This document shows positions 8,864-18,213 of a stretch of DNA of 64,000 bases, in pieces. Origin of the DNA: Bacteroidota bacterium. Lineage in GTDB: Bacteria; Bacteroidota; Bacteroidia; Bacteroidales; Paludibacteraceae. The notes beneath the pieces are model-generated. The model was not told where the DNA came from and ran no database searches. It worked only from the letters and a program-made list of their open reading frames with translations. Both the position numbers and the translations under genes were made by a program. Position 1 is the first letter of the stretch, and each line of letters opens with the position of its first letter. Location: positions 62,001 through 126,000 of the forward strand of contig JAJYBB010000003.1 of the NCBI GenBank assembly GCA_021779195.1, in the 5' to 3' direction.

Positions 8864-10372
8864 ATGGAATTCAAATTTGAAAATTTAGAAGTATGGTTCA
8901 TTACCGGAGCTCAATTGCTTTACGGTGGTGATGCAGTCGTAGCAGTAGATGCACACTCAAACGAGATGGTCAAAGGTCTTAACGATTCTGGTAACTTACC
9001 CGTAAAAGTGGTTTACAAAGGAACGGCAAATTCGTCAGCAGAAATATCTGAAATTATGCGTGCCGCTAACGGAGATACAAAATGTGTCGGAATGATAACT
9101 TGGATGCACACTTTTTCACCTGCAAAAATGTGGATTCACGGTTTGATGGACTTCAAAAAACCATTATTGCACCTTCACACTCAATATAATGAAGAAATTC
9201 CTTGGGCTACAATGAATATGGACTTTATGAATCTGAACCAGTCGGCTCATGGCGACCGTGAATTTGGATTTATAACCAGTCGCCTTCGCAAACCACGTAA
9301 AGTAGTGGTTGGTTACTGGAAAGACAAATCCACTCATGCGAAAATAGCCACATGGATGCGCGTTTGTGCAGCTTGGGCTGATGCACAAAACATGCGTGTC
9401 ATACGTTTTGGAGACAATATGAATAATGTAGCTGTAACGGATGGAGATAAAGTAGAAGCCGAAATCCGGCTGGGTTACCACGTGGACAATGCACCAATCG
9501 CCAAGTTAGTACCCTATGTGAATGCAGTTTCAGATACTGAAATCGATGCATTGATTGCTGAATACGAAAGACTATACGATTTTGCAGATGATTGCAAAAA
9601 AGGAGCCGAAAAACACATTTCTGTGCGTCAAGCCGCAGCTCAAGAAATCGGATTGCGTCGTTTTTTGGAAGATAAAGGAGCCAAAGCATTTACAACCAGT
9701 TTTGATGAACTTGAAGGAATGTCTCAACTGATGGGTTTTGCATCACAACGATTGATGGCTGAAGGTTACGGCTTCGGTGCTGAAGGCGACTGGAAAACGG
9801 CGGCATTAGTACGTTCCATGTGGGTGATGGGTAAGGGTCTGCAAGGCGGTCAATCATTTCTCGAAGATTATACACTGAATTTTGCAGGTGCTGACAGTGC
9901 AATTCTTCAGTCACATATGTTAGAAATTAATCCCGAAATTGCAAAAGCAAAACCACGAATCGAAGTTCACTTCCTCGGAATTGGAGATGCAGGGGTTTGT
10001 GCTCGTCTTATATTCCAAGCTCACGAAGGAGAAGGTATTGCTGCTACCATTGTTGATATGGGCAGCCGCTTTCGCATGATTGTGAACGAAGTAAAAGTTA
10101 TTGAACCCAAGGCTTTACCCAAATTGCCTGTTGCTTGTGCCTTATGGATTCCGGAACCAAACTTCGAAGTTGGCGCAGGTGCATGGATCACTGCAGGCGG
10201 AACACACCATTCAAGTTTCTCATTTTCAATTACAACGGAGATGATGGAAGACTATGCTGAAATTGCTGACATCGAAATGTTGATGATTGACAAACAGACA
10301 ACTATTCGCAATTTCAAACAAGATATCCGAAATAACGAAGTGTATTATATGTTGAATAAAGCACTTAGATAA
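8864..10372 (+). CDS. araA: L-arabinose isomerase
   Basis: A 502-residue cytoplasmic isomerase converting L-arabinose to L-ribulose, Mn-dependent in the family. The metal and catalytic residues align by motif: Glu307 in FGAEGDWK, Glu334 in FLEDYT, His351 in QSHMLE and the HH at 448-449 in GGTHHSS. Length is that of family members from enteric bacteria. It sits between araD and araB in one apparent operon that would process arabinose released by the secreted hydrolases on either side. Confidence 0.95.
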   Translation: MEFKFENLEVWFITGAQLLYGGDAVVAVDAHSNEMVKGLNDSGNLPVKVVYKGTANSSAEISEIMRAANGDTKCVGMITWMHTFSPAKMWIHGLMDFKKPLLHLHTQYNEEIPWATMNMDFMNLNQSAHGDREFGFITSRLRKPRKVVVGYWKDKSTHAKIATWMRVCAAWADAQNMRVIRFGDNMNNVAVTDGDKVEAEIRLGYHVDNAPIAKLVPYVNAVSDTEIDALIAEYERLYDFADDCKKGAEKHISVRQAAAQEIGLRRFLEDKGAKAFTTSFDELEGMSQLMGFASQRLMAEGYGFGAEGDWKTAALVRSMWVMGKGLQGGQSFLEDYTLNFAGADSAILQSHMLEINPEIAKAKPRIEVHFLGIGDAGVCARLIFQAHEGEGIAATIVDMGSRFRMIVNEVKVIEPKALPKLPVACALWIPEPNFEVGAGAWITAGGTHHSSFSFSITTEMMEDYAEIADIEMLMIDKQTTIRNFKQDIRNNEVYYMLNKALR

Positions 10373-10442
10373 ATAATCAAGAGGTATAAATAAGATGTAA
10401 TTTCATAACTCTTATCCATGCCTCTTATTTACTCAAATAAAT

Positions 10443-12113
10443 ATGAAATACGTTATTGGTTTAGATTATGGAAGCGATTCAGCCCGTGCGGTGGTAATAA
10501 ATGCCGAAACAGGCGAAGAAATGGCTTCATCAGTTAAATATTATCCACGTTGGATGGAAGGAAAATATTGTATTCCTGCCGCCAACCAGTATCGCCAACA
10601 TCCGCAGGATTATATTGATGCATTGGAATATACTGTAAAAGACGCCCTTTCAAAATGTCCGGACGGAACCGCCTCACAAGTTGTAGGAATGGCTTTTGAC
10701 ACTACCGGAAGCACCCCAGTTTTTACAGATAAAAACGGAACTCCATTGGCTATGTTACCCGAATTTGCTGAAAATCCAAATGCGATGTTCGTGTTGTGGA
10801 AAGACCACACCGGAATTAAAGAAGCACAGGAAATAAACGATTTATCCGCCAAATGGAATATTGACTACACATCGTATGAGGGTGGAATCTATTCTTCAGA
10901 ATGGTTTTGGGCAAAAGCATTACACGTGCTTCGCGCTGATGAAAAAGTTCGAAATGCCGCATATTCTATCGTAGAACATTGCGATTGGTTACCTGCCTTA
11001 CTTTCAGGAACAACCGATGCAAAAAACATCTACCGGAGTCGTTGTGCATCGGGACACAAAGCTATGTGGCTGAAAGAATGGGGCGGGCTTCCTTCCGAAG
11101 AATTCCTGACCGAACTTGATCCCGTTCTCACCGGATTTCGTGAACGGTTGTATACAGACACCTGTCCTAGTAATCAAAAAGTGGGAATGCTGACTGCGGA
11201 TTGGGCTGCCCGTCTGGGTTTGACAGCAAATGTGGCGATTGCAGCCGGAGCTTTTGATGCTCACATGGGTGCAGTAGGTGCAGAAGTTAAACCAGGTGCA
11301 TTGGTTCGGATTATTGGCACGTCCACTTGCGATATTATGGTGTCGAGTTATGAAGAAATGGGCAACAAACTTATTCCTGGTATTTGCGGACAGGTTGATG
11401 GATCTGTCATTCCAGGGATGGTAGGTCTGGAAGCCGGTCAATCGGCCTTTGGCGATGTATATGCCTGGTTCAAAAATGTCGTGGCTTGGCCGGTAGTGAA
11501 TATCCTTTCGAAAACCACATTGATTGATGAAGATACCAAACAAAAATTAATAGATGAAACCGTAGATCAGATAATTCCTGCTTTGTCAATCGAAGCCGCC
11601 AAGGTTTCGGTTTCTGATTCAACCATACTTGCAACTGACTGGATGAATGGTCGTCGAACCCCTGATGCCAATCAAATGGTTAAAGGAACAATCACCGGCA
11701 TTAATCTGGCAAGCTCTGCTCCGCTTATTTTCCGAGCATTGGTTGAGGCAACTGCTTACGGATCAAAAGCCATCGTGGACAGATTTATCGAAAATGGGGT
11801 GGTAATCAATGAAATTATTGGTATAGGAGGTATTGCTCTAAAATCGCCTTTTGTAATGCAAACCCTTGCTGATGTGTTGAATATGCCGATAAAAGTAGCT
11901 AAAGCCGAGCAAGCATGTGCATTTGGTGCTTCGATGTTTGCGGCAGTAGTTGCTGGCATATATGCTAAAGTGGAAGATGCGCAGGCTGCAATGGGCATGG
12001 GCTTTGCAAAGGTCTACGTACCCAACGCTGAAAATCATCAACTATATTTATCGCTTTATGAAAAATATAATTTGATTGGTAAATTTACCGAAGAACATTT
12101 GTTTAACGAATAA
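10443..12113 (+). CDS. araB: L-ribulokinase (FGGY family)
   Basis: A 556-residue sugar kinase that phosphorylates L-ribulose with ATP to L-ribulose 5-phosphate. It has the N-terminal nucleotide-binding DYGSDSARAVVINAETG segment, the RIIGTSTCDIM motif before the second domain and the C-terminal GIGGIALKSPFVMQTLADV and ACAFGASMFAAV adenosine-binding motifs of AraB-type FGGY kinases. Length matches AraB rather than the shorter xylulokinases. It is the last gene of araDAB, followed 26 nt later by a strong bidirectional hairpin. Confidence 0.94.
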   Translation: MKYVIGLDYGSDSARAVVINAETGEEMASSVKYYPRWMEGKYCIPAANQYRQHPQDYIDALEYTVKDALSKCPDGTASQVVGMAFDTTGSTPVFTDKNGTPLAMLPEFAENPNAMFVLWKDHTGIKEAQEINDLSAKWNIDYTSYEGGIYSSEWFWAKALHVLRADEKVRNAAYSIVEHCDWLPALLSGTTDAKNIYRSRCASGHKAMWLKEWGGLPSEEFLTELDPVLTGFRERLYTDTCPSNQKVGMLTADWAARLGLTANVAIAAGAFDAHMGAVGAEVKPGALVRIIGTSTCDIMVSSYEEMGNKLIPGICGQVDGSVIPGMVGLEAGQSAFGDVYAWFKNVVAWPVVNILSKTTLIDEDTKQKLIDETVDQIIPALSIEAAKVSVSDSTILATDWMNGRRTPDANQMVKGTITGINLASSAPLIFRALVEATAYGSKAIVDRFIENGVVINEIIGIGGIALKSPFVMQTLADVLNMPIKVAKAEQACAFGASMFAAVVAGIYAKVEDAQAAMGMGFAKVYVPNAENHQLYLSLYEKYNLIGKFTEEHLFNE

Positions 12114-12138
12114 AAATCAAGACAATCGAATAATTCAT

Positions 12139-12172
12139 AAATGGCTGTTAACTAAAAAGTTAACAGCCATTT
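12139..12172. terminator. Bidirectional terminator between araB and the C_GCAxxG gene
   Basis: Perfect 14-bp inverted repeat AAATGGCTGTTAAC (12139-12152) / GTTAACAGCCATTT (12159-12172) with a 6-nt loop, in the gap between convergent genes. AT-rich flanks provide only short U-runs. Confidence 0.7.
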
Positions 12173-12173
12173 A

Positions 12174-12644
12174 TTATAAATTCACTTTGGAAATTTTTCT
12201 TCCAACGATTGCGGCAGCGACCATTACACATCGGGTACATGGACGTGATTTGAAATACAATTCGTTTCGCTCTGACGCAATCGGAGGTTGAGCAGCAGGC
12301 TTAATATTCAATAAGTCAGCACAAATATATGACCCCATTATTGTTTTAAACTCTCCGGCAACATCCTGAACAGCTTTATAATTTATATTTTTAGCGTTTT
12401 TATCGGCAGTGTTGAGAAAAGGATATTCCAATCCAAGCACCATAAACATGCCACTTACCGCACCGCACACTTCGCGTAGCCTTCCCATTCCACCACCAAA
12501 AGAAGTAGCGAGTTTACTTGCAGTGCTTGTGTCAATACCGTACAAATCGGAGAAAGCCATAAAAACCGACTGTGAACAATTGTATCCACACTCAAAAAAC
12601 CGAACGGCTTGTTGTTTTCTAATTTCAATTTCTTCGGGAATCAT
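12174..12644 (-). CDS. C_GCAxxG_C_C family protein
   Basis: A small cytoplasmic protein, 156 residues from the ATG at 12644, recognised by spaced Cys/Gly motifs: ECGYNCSQSV, FGGGMGRLREVCGAVSG and RPCTRCV. These match the C_GCAxxG_C_C family, thought to bind a metal or Fe-S centre; no reaction is established. A longer frame to 12686 exists but would overlap the thioesterase gene by 38 nt, whereas the ATG at 12644 lies 4 nt after its stop and gives a typical N-terminus (MIPEEIEIRKQQA). It is likely co-translated with the thioesterase. Confidence 0.8.
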   Translation of the reverse strand: MIPEEIEIRKQQAVRFFECGYNCSQSVFMAFSDLYGIDTSTASKLATSFGGGMGRLREVCGAVSGMFMVLGLEYPFLNTADKNAKNINYKAVQDVAGEFKTIMGSYICADLLNIKPAAQPPIASERNELYFKSRPCTRCVMVAAAIVGRKISKVNL

Positions 12645-12648
12645 TAAA

Positions 12649-13065
12649 CTATAGATTTTTAGAATAATGGTTATGAATGGCTTCAATCAAAAATGAAGGT
12701 GGAGGACAGGGTTTCCAGTTATCGCGTCCAACAAAAGCCAATTCCGTTTCAGCTTCATTTATCAGCTCATTTTTTTCATTAAAAAGTTCATAAACAAACC
12801 AAATCCGAACACCTTTAATCGTTTTAAGAGTTGTATGAACAGTCAATAATTCATCGTAATGAGTTGTTTTAATAAATTTGAAATTCATGCGAATAACCGG
12901 ACACATGACTCCGGCCTCCTCCACCGAATGATATGAAACCCCAATGCTTCGAAACAATTCCCATCGGGCAGCCTCGTAATACTTGACATAATTGGCATGA
13001 TGCATGGTTCCCATTTGATCAGTGTCAGGGTATGCCACTCGAAATTTAAAGTCGAAAGTAATCAT
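12649..13065 (-). CDS. Acyl-CoA/acyl-ACP thioesterase, hotdog (4HBT/YbgC-like)
   Basis: A 138-residue single hotdog-fold thioesterase. The YbgC/4HBT signature AYPDTDQMGTMHHANYVKYYEAAR is at residues 11-34, with the catalytic Asp in DTDQMG and the HHANY helix intact. It hydrolyses acyl thioesters; the natural acyl group cannot be told. It is upstream of and nearly abutting the C_GCAxxG gene. A lone TATTTTTG -7 match on the minus strand (13189-13196) could be its promoter. The 264-nt region upstream holds no convincing gene. Confidence 0.85.
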   Translation of the reverse strand: MITFDFKFRVAYPDTDQMGTMHHANYVKYYEAARWELFRSIGVSYHSVEEAGVMCPVIRMNFKFIKTTHYDELLTVHTTLKTIKGVRIWFVYELFNEKNELINEAETELAFVGRDNWKPCPPPSFLIEAIHNHYSKNL

Positions 13066-13329
13066 ATTTTGGTTTTAAAAATAATAAACATAATTCAATA
13101 ATGGTAGTGCTGAGCAGCGGTTTTATCACTTTCATGAAAAAGAATTGATTCATAAAAAAATTAATTTTTTAACAACCGAAATTCTCTGCAAAAATACAAA
13201 TTGTTTTGAACCAATGTTTATAATAGTTGATTTTTTAACACGAACTTTCATTGGCTCAAAAGCAATAGAATCGAAAAATAGCTGGCAACCGAAGAATAAA
13301 TTATCATACATTAAATTGATAAAGTGAAA

Positions 13330-16300
13330 TCAATACTCACTTTTTTTACGATCCAATATTTGATTTAAATACTCAGTAGGAGACAATCCGAATTCATCTT
13401 TGAAACATTGCCGAAAGTAAGATGAACTATTAATTCCGACCATAATTGAGATTTCAGAAATGGCATATTTACCCGTCAGCAATAACCTTTCGGCATTTCT
13501 CATTCTTATCTTCCTTACAAATTCATTCACCGACAATCCGGTAAGAGCCTTAATTTTTCGGTATAATGTGGAATGGCTCATGAACATCTGATCGGTTAAC
13601 TGGTAAATATTGATTTGCTCATTTTCAAGATTTTCCTCAATAATTCCAGTGATTTTCTCCATAAACTCGTTATCTAATTTATTCAAGGAATCTTTCAAAA
13701 GCATTTGTTTGTGAGAAGCGTTTGAAGATGAAAATAAAGCCATAATTTTCTTTCTATTTTCAATCAGGTTTACAACCCTGCTTCTTAATAAATTTCCACT
13801 GAAAGGTTTGGTAATATAAGAATCCGCCCCGATTAAATACCCTTCCGTTTTATCCTGAATTGAATCTTTGGCAGTAAGTAAAATTACCGGAATATGGCAG
13901 GTTCGAACATCTTCCTTCAATGATTTACACATTTTAATTCCGTCCAATACCGGCATCATAATATCGCTGATGATGATATCAGGAATTCTGTCGAATGCTA
14001 TTTCCAGTCCGATTTTTCCGTTCTCAGCTATCAAAACATCATAAGAATCTGAGAAACATTCGTGGATATAATCTTGAATTTCAGCATTATCTTCAACTAC
14101 CAGAATCAATTGCTTTGAATTTTGAATCGATTCAGCTTCTATAATTTCGACATGTTCGGCATGGAGGGCATTCGGATAAGAATTATCGCTCAGCAAAGTG
14201 AAAATAAAAGTGGTTCCTTTGTCGGGAGAACTTTCAACATGGATTTTGCCTTGATGTAATTCTACCATATTTTTAACCAACGACAGTCCAATTCCGGAAC
14301 CCGACACTTGATGTTCGCTTTTAACCTGGTAATAGCGGTCGAAAATACGTGGTAAAACATCTTTCGAAATCCCATATCCCGTATCTGAAACTACAAGATC
14401 AGTATAACGGGTATTTTCTTCTATTCTATTGCACATTGAAATTACAATTTCCCCTTTCGGTGTATATTTAAAAGCATTAGAAATTAAATTATCGAGAATT
14501 ATTGTTATTACTTCGGGATCAAAATACAAAACGATGGGCATTTCATCCACTTGAATTTTTAATGTAACATTTTTATTTCGATTCAATTCTTCAAACTTCA
14601 GACCGACTTCCTTGACAAGGTTTGATAGATTATTTTTTGAAACGCTTAACTTCCGATTTCGAGTCTCCGATTTTCGAAATTCAAGCATCTGATTGATTAA
14701 ATCGAGCAACCGATTTGCACTCCTGTGAATCGAATTAATTTTTTTGGAATGATTCGGCTGAAGTGATTTATCTGAAATCAGATCTTCTAACGGTCCAATG
14801 ATAAGCGTTAAAGGTGTACGAAGTTCATGGGTAATATTGGTGAAAAACCGAAGCCTTTCTTCGTTAACTTCAAGTTCCCGTTGGTGATTTTTCTTTTCAA
14901 GATACAATGAGTTTTCTAAATCCAACCTATGTTTGAAGAATTTAATGATAGTCAATATTAAAACTAGGAAAATAATTCCGTAAATTGTCTCTGCCCACCA
15001 CGAAAACCAGAAAGGCGGATGGATAACAATCATTAAAGTGGTTACTTCAGGCTCCCAGTCCTGATTTCGTAACCTTGATTTAATATTAAAAATATATTTT
15101 CCCTGACGCAAATTACGGAATGTAAGCTGCTTACTGTCATCAATATTGTACCATGCATTATCAAGTCCATCCAAATTATACGAAAATTCCACCTTATCAC
15201 TCAAGGAATAATCCAGCACATTAAATGCGATATGAATTGTGTTTTGATTATAACTTAGATCAATCCTTTTTGAAATTGGCAAATCAGTAAAATTACCAGT
15301 ATGAGCACTTTCCTTGTTTATCACTCTAAATTCTGTAACAACAACCGGTGGAAGTTTATATATTGGCTGTGGTAAATTTGAATTAAAATAACAAATCCCG
15401 TTTTGTGAACCGAAATAGATGATTCCGTGTTGATCTTTAACGACTGCTCCACTCATAAAATCACCTAATGGAATACCATCCATGTGATTAAAGTTGCTTA
15501 TTTTATAAGTTTTAACATCAATACAACTTAAACCAGAATTCGTGCTGATCCAAATATGATCAGGGGTTCCTTCAGCAACTGCTCTGACATACCCGTTCGG
15601 AAGTCCTTCTTTCAGTCCAAACACAGTGAAACTTGTATCATTACAGTTTTTAAACATCGACAGATTTTCCCTTGCAGCTACCCACATTCGATGTTTTGAA
15701 TCTTGAAAAATCTGATTAATTCCGTAAAATCCTTTATTTACATCATACCGTCTGACCAATTGAAATTTTAATGTAAAAACGGCGATTCCAGCCCCGAGTG
15801 TTCCAACCCAAATTCTCCCATACTGATCCGTTGATAAACTTCGAATTACATTCTCAGGCAGCTTTGAATTTGAACTGTAGTACGATTTCTTTTGTCCTGT
15901 TAATTGATTGTAGATATGTAATCCTTTATTGGTTCCGATCCAAATATTGTGATTCATATCCTCAGCGAAACATCTGATTTGAATTCCATCAGTATCAAAT
16001 CCTTTAATTTGTTCAATCCGATGGTTTTTAGCATTAAAATACAAGATGGTACCGTTGTACGTCCCAAACCAAATGTTGTTTTTTGAGTCCCTGAATACAG
16101 TTAAAATCCTGTTATCCGGAATCGATTTATTTTCATAACTGAAGTTTCGAACTTTTACACCATTTTTAAACACATCAACTCCACCACCCTCAGTACCTGC
16201 CCAGAGAAGATTATTTGAATCGGTAGTCAATCCCCATACGATTTTGTTACTTAAACCGATCGTTTTATTTGATGGCGAAAAAGTAATTGTATGAAAATAA

Positions 16301-17355
16301 TCTGATTTAGCACTTAAAAAATTTACACCTCCGCCTAATGTACCAATCCAGATATTGTTAAAACAATCTTGCATAATACTGTTAATCAGCGGATGTGAAA
16401 GTCCGTATTGGTTATCGGATGCTGGTATATGTTTAAACTGAACTTTATCGGGATTATCAATTATATCATTTTGATTTTCAAGAATATCAATGCCGGATGC
16501 CGTTCCAATCCAAATTTCGTTATTTATTTCAGTTATTGTGGTTACATTATTATCCGAAAGCGACCCTTGTTTGTTGCTTTTTCTGAATACGGTGAACCTG
16601 CCTGTTGCTTTGTTAAATAAGGCAAGCCCATTATTTGTTGCTATCCAAACCTGTTTTTTTGAATCGATAAAAATATAGATTACTTCTGTTCCAGGCAAAC
16701 TGAAAGGATCTTTGGTGTTAGGTTTGAAATTTACTGCCGTCATATCGTGAAGCGAGATAATACTTAACCCATCAAACACATGTCCTACATACAAATTTCC
16801 CTGATTATCGTCGGCAATACACCAGTTAAAATTACTTCCCAATCCTTTTACATTCGACTGATCGTAATGAATAAATTTTTTTGTGTTTTTATTCATAAGG
16901 TAAATGCCGCTCTGATAGGTTGCAATCCATAGATTGCCTACTGCGTCGTTTGACAAAAACGTAATTCCATCTTCATTTACACTTCGCGGATCTGTATTTC
17001 CTGGTCTATAAACTGAAAAACGATTCTTTGAATAATCAAATGCATTTAAACCACTTCGCTCTGTAGCAATCCATATAATATCCTGATATTTATCTGCATA
17101 CACATAATTGAGATCATTGCTATTAATTGAGTTCTCCTCAAAACCAGATTTCATATAAATTTTGAAATTACGTCCATCAAATCGATCCAACCCCGATTTG
17201 GTACCAAACCACATGAAACCCTGTTTATCCATAGTAATTCCCTGAATATAATCACTGGATAAGCCTTGTTCTATCCCTATTTTTTGTATTTCAAAAGGGA
17301 AAGCAAACGTTAATAGAGGGATAAAAATAACAAAAACAAGAATTGATTTTTTCAT
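13330..17355 (-). CDS. Hybrid two-component system (HTCS) sensor-regulator
   Basis: One polypeptide, 1341 residues from the ATG at 17355, joining a full two-component system. Order: signal peptide/TM (MKKSILVFVIFIPLLTFAF), a periplasmic ligand sensor of about 14 short beta-propeller repeats (many IWIGT... blades, about 30-690), a Y_Y_Y domain (about 690-775), a TM helix (785-807), the HisKA box with phospho-accepting His843 in NITHELRTPL, the HATPase (VSDTGYGIS, GSGIGLSLV), a receiver with Asp1131 in IISDIMMPVLDG and an AraC-type DNA-binding domain in the last 100 residues. HTCS proteins sense oligosaccharides and activate polysaccharide loci, so it probably controls the surrounding arabinogalactan genes. 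The longer frame to 17418 starts upstream of the predicted -7 box. Confidence 0.92.
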   Translation of the reverse strand: MKKSILVFVIFIPLLTFAFPFEIQKIGIEQGLSSDYIQGITMDKQGFMWFGTKSGLDRFDGRNFKIYMKSGFEENSINSNDLNYVYADKYQDIIWIATERSGLNAFDYSKNRFSVYRPGNTDPRSVNEDGITFLSNDAVGNLWIATYQSGIYLMNKNTKKFIHYDQSNVKGLGSNFNWCIADDNQGNLYVGHVFDGLSIISLHDMTAVNFKPNTKDPFSLPGTEVIYIFIDSKKQVWIATNNGLALFNKATGRFTVFRKSNKQGSLSDNNVTTITEINNEIWIGTASGIDILENQNDIIDNPDKVQFKHIPASDNQYGLSHPLINSIMQDCFNNIWIGTLGGGVNFLSAKSDYFHTITFSPSNKTIGLSNKIVWGLTTDSNNLLWAGTEGGGVDVFKNGVKVRNFSYENKSIPDNRILTVFRDSKNNIWFGTYNGTILYFNAKNHRIEQIKGFDTDGIQIRCFAEDMNHNIWIGTNKGLHIYNQLTGQKKSYYSSNSKLPENVIRSLSTDQYGRIWVGTLGAGIAVFTLKFQLVRRYDVNKGFYGINQIFQDSKHRMWVAARENLSMFKNCNDTSFTVFGLKEGLPNGYVRAVAEGTPDHIWISTNSGLSCIDVKTYKISNFNHMDGIPLGDFMSGAVVKDQHGIIYFGSQNGICYFNSNLPQPIYKLPPVVVTEFRVINKESAHTGNFTDLPISKRIDLSYNQNTIHIAFNVLDYSLSDKVEFSYNLDGLDNAWYNIDDSKQLTFRNLRQGKYIFNIKSRLRNQDWEPEVTTLMIVIHPPFWFSWWAETIYGIIFLVLILTIIKFFKHRLDLENSLYLEKKNHQRELEVNEERLRFFTNITHELRTPLTLIIGPLEDLISDKSLQPNHSKKINSIHRSANRLLDLINQMLEFRKSETRNRKLSVSKNNLSNLVKEVGLKFEELNRNKNVTLKIQVDEMPIVLYFDPEVITIILDNLISNAFKYTPKGEIVISMCNRIEENTRYTDLVVSDTGYGISKDVLPRIFDRYYQVKSEHQVSGSGIGLSLVKNMVELHQGKIHVESSPDKGTTFIFTLLSDNSYPNALHAEHVEIIEAESIQNSKQLILVVEDNAEIQDYIHECFSDSYDVLIAENGKIGLEIAFDRIPDIIISDIMMPVLDGIKMCKSLKEDVRTCHIPVILLTAKDSIQDKTEGYLIGADSYITKPFSGNLLRSRVVNLIENRKKIMALFSSSNASHKQMLLKDSLNKLDNEFMEKITGIIEENLENEQINIYQLTDQMFMSHSTLYRKIKALTGLSVNEFVRKIRMRNAERLLLTGKYAISEISIMVGINSSSYFRQCFKDEFGLSPTEYLNQILDRKKSEY

Positions 17356-17385
17356 GAGTGTACTGCGTTTTCGTCTTATTGATTT

Positions 17386-17393
17386 CAAAAATA
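17386..17393 (-). promoter_or_regulatory. Predicted -7 box of the HTCS gene
   Basis: On the minus strand TATTTTTG (TAnnTTTG), 31 nt upstream of the ATG at 17355; no clear -33 TTTG. It supports the shorter HTCS start. Confidence 0.4.
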
Positions 17394-17489
17394 CTGAAAA
17401 AAAATAGATAGAATTCATTTCATGAAATTTTGATTGAAATGTGGGTTATAAATGACGAATTTAATACATTCCAAAAATCCGCAAAATTG

Positions 17490-17497
17490 TATTTTTG
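17490..17497 (+). promoter_or_regulatory. Predicted -7 box of the AraC-like gene
   Basis: TATTTTTG on the plus strand, 39 nt upstream of the ATG at 17537; no clear -33 element. It is divergent from the HTCS -7 box, about 97 nt away. Confidence 0.35.
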
Positions 17498-17536
17498 TAA
17501 TGTTTCGAACAACCTTATTTTTAATTATATAACTTA

Positions 17537-17950
17537 ATGATTTTACTCAATTTTAGAATTATGAAAAACATCCAACTTACATCGTCGAGAAATGATTTTG
17601 TATTACAAGCGACCAGAATTATTGAAAAAAAAATACATCTCGAAAAATACAGTCTTGAAATGTTTGCAAATGATTTATTTATGAGCAAATCAAGTTTGAA
17701 TAAAAAAGTTAAAACAACAACTGGATTAACTCCTACCGAGTTTATTGAGAATGTAAAGTTCAATTTTTCTCTCAAGTTATTTCAGGAATCAGATTTGTCT
17801 ATAAAAGAAATAGCCTATTCTTCCGGATTTAATGACCCAAAATACTTTACCCGTCGTTTCAAAAAAGAGTACGGCATAACACCCAAAGCCTATAAAAACT
17901 CATTAAACAAAAAGTGCGGTTATCTCTGGCTAAATTTCAATCTGAATTAA
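17537..17950 (+). CDS. Stand-alone AraC-type DNA-binding protein
   Basis: A 137-residue protein that is almost entirely one AraC/XylS double helix-turn-helix domain, with no sensor, receiver or effector domain. Helix-turn-helix 1 lies around FANDLFMSKSSLNKKVK and helix-turn-helix 2 around IKEIAYSSGFNDPKYFTRRF. It looks like the output domain of an HTCS protein (compare the C-terminus of the divergent regulator) without the rest. Either ATG 17537 or ATG 17561 (MKNIQL) may be used. It sits between the HTCS gene and the secreted arabinosidases, so it may tune the same regulon. It could also be a remnant of a larger regulator, though the frame is intact. The 263 nt after it show no gene. Confidence 0.8.
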   Translation: MILLNFRIMKNIQLTSSRNDFVLQATRIIEKKIHLEKYSLEMFANDLFMSKSSLNKKVKTTTGLTPTEFIENVKFNFSLKLFQESDLSIKEIAYSSGFNDPKYFTRRFKKEYGITPKAYKNSLNKKCGYLWLNFNLN

Positions 17951-18213
17951 TTTTTTCAGTTTGGTTTCTTCATTCGATTCATACAGATTATAATTTTACA
18001 CTTCATTGATTTTTCGAAGCGGTTTTTTTTTGATATTCTTTAAAAAACCGAAACTCTATGCTGACCCAAAATAACCAATCGGAAATAAAGACATTTATAA
18101 TCCTTTTATACGATTTTGTGCAACAATAATTGCGCATAATTCACTTGATTTGTATCGATGATTTTTTCACGACAGTGAGCCGTTTTATATAGATCTCAAT
18201 GAACTAAAAAATC

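Noticed and set aside
11004-11543. 179-codon open frame on the minus strand
   Set aside because: It lies wholly inside araB on the opposite strand and has no recognisable domain; a shadow of a conserved gene.
13145-13327. 60-codon open frame in the intergenic region
   Set aside because: Low-complexity, AT-driven sequence with no conserved motif, promoter or ribosome-binding site.
18020-18050. Hairpin CGGTTTTTT...AAAAAACCG as terminator of the AraC-like gene
   Set aside because: The stem is almost all A-T, and no U-run follows it on the plus strand; too weak to call.
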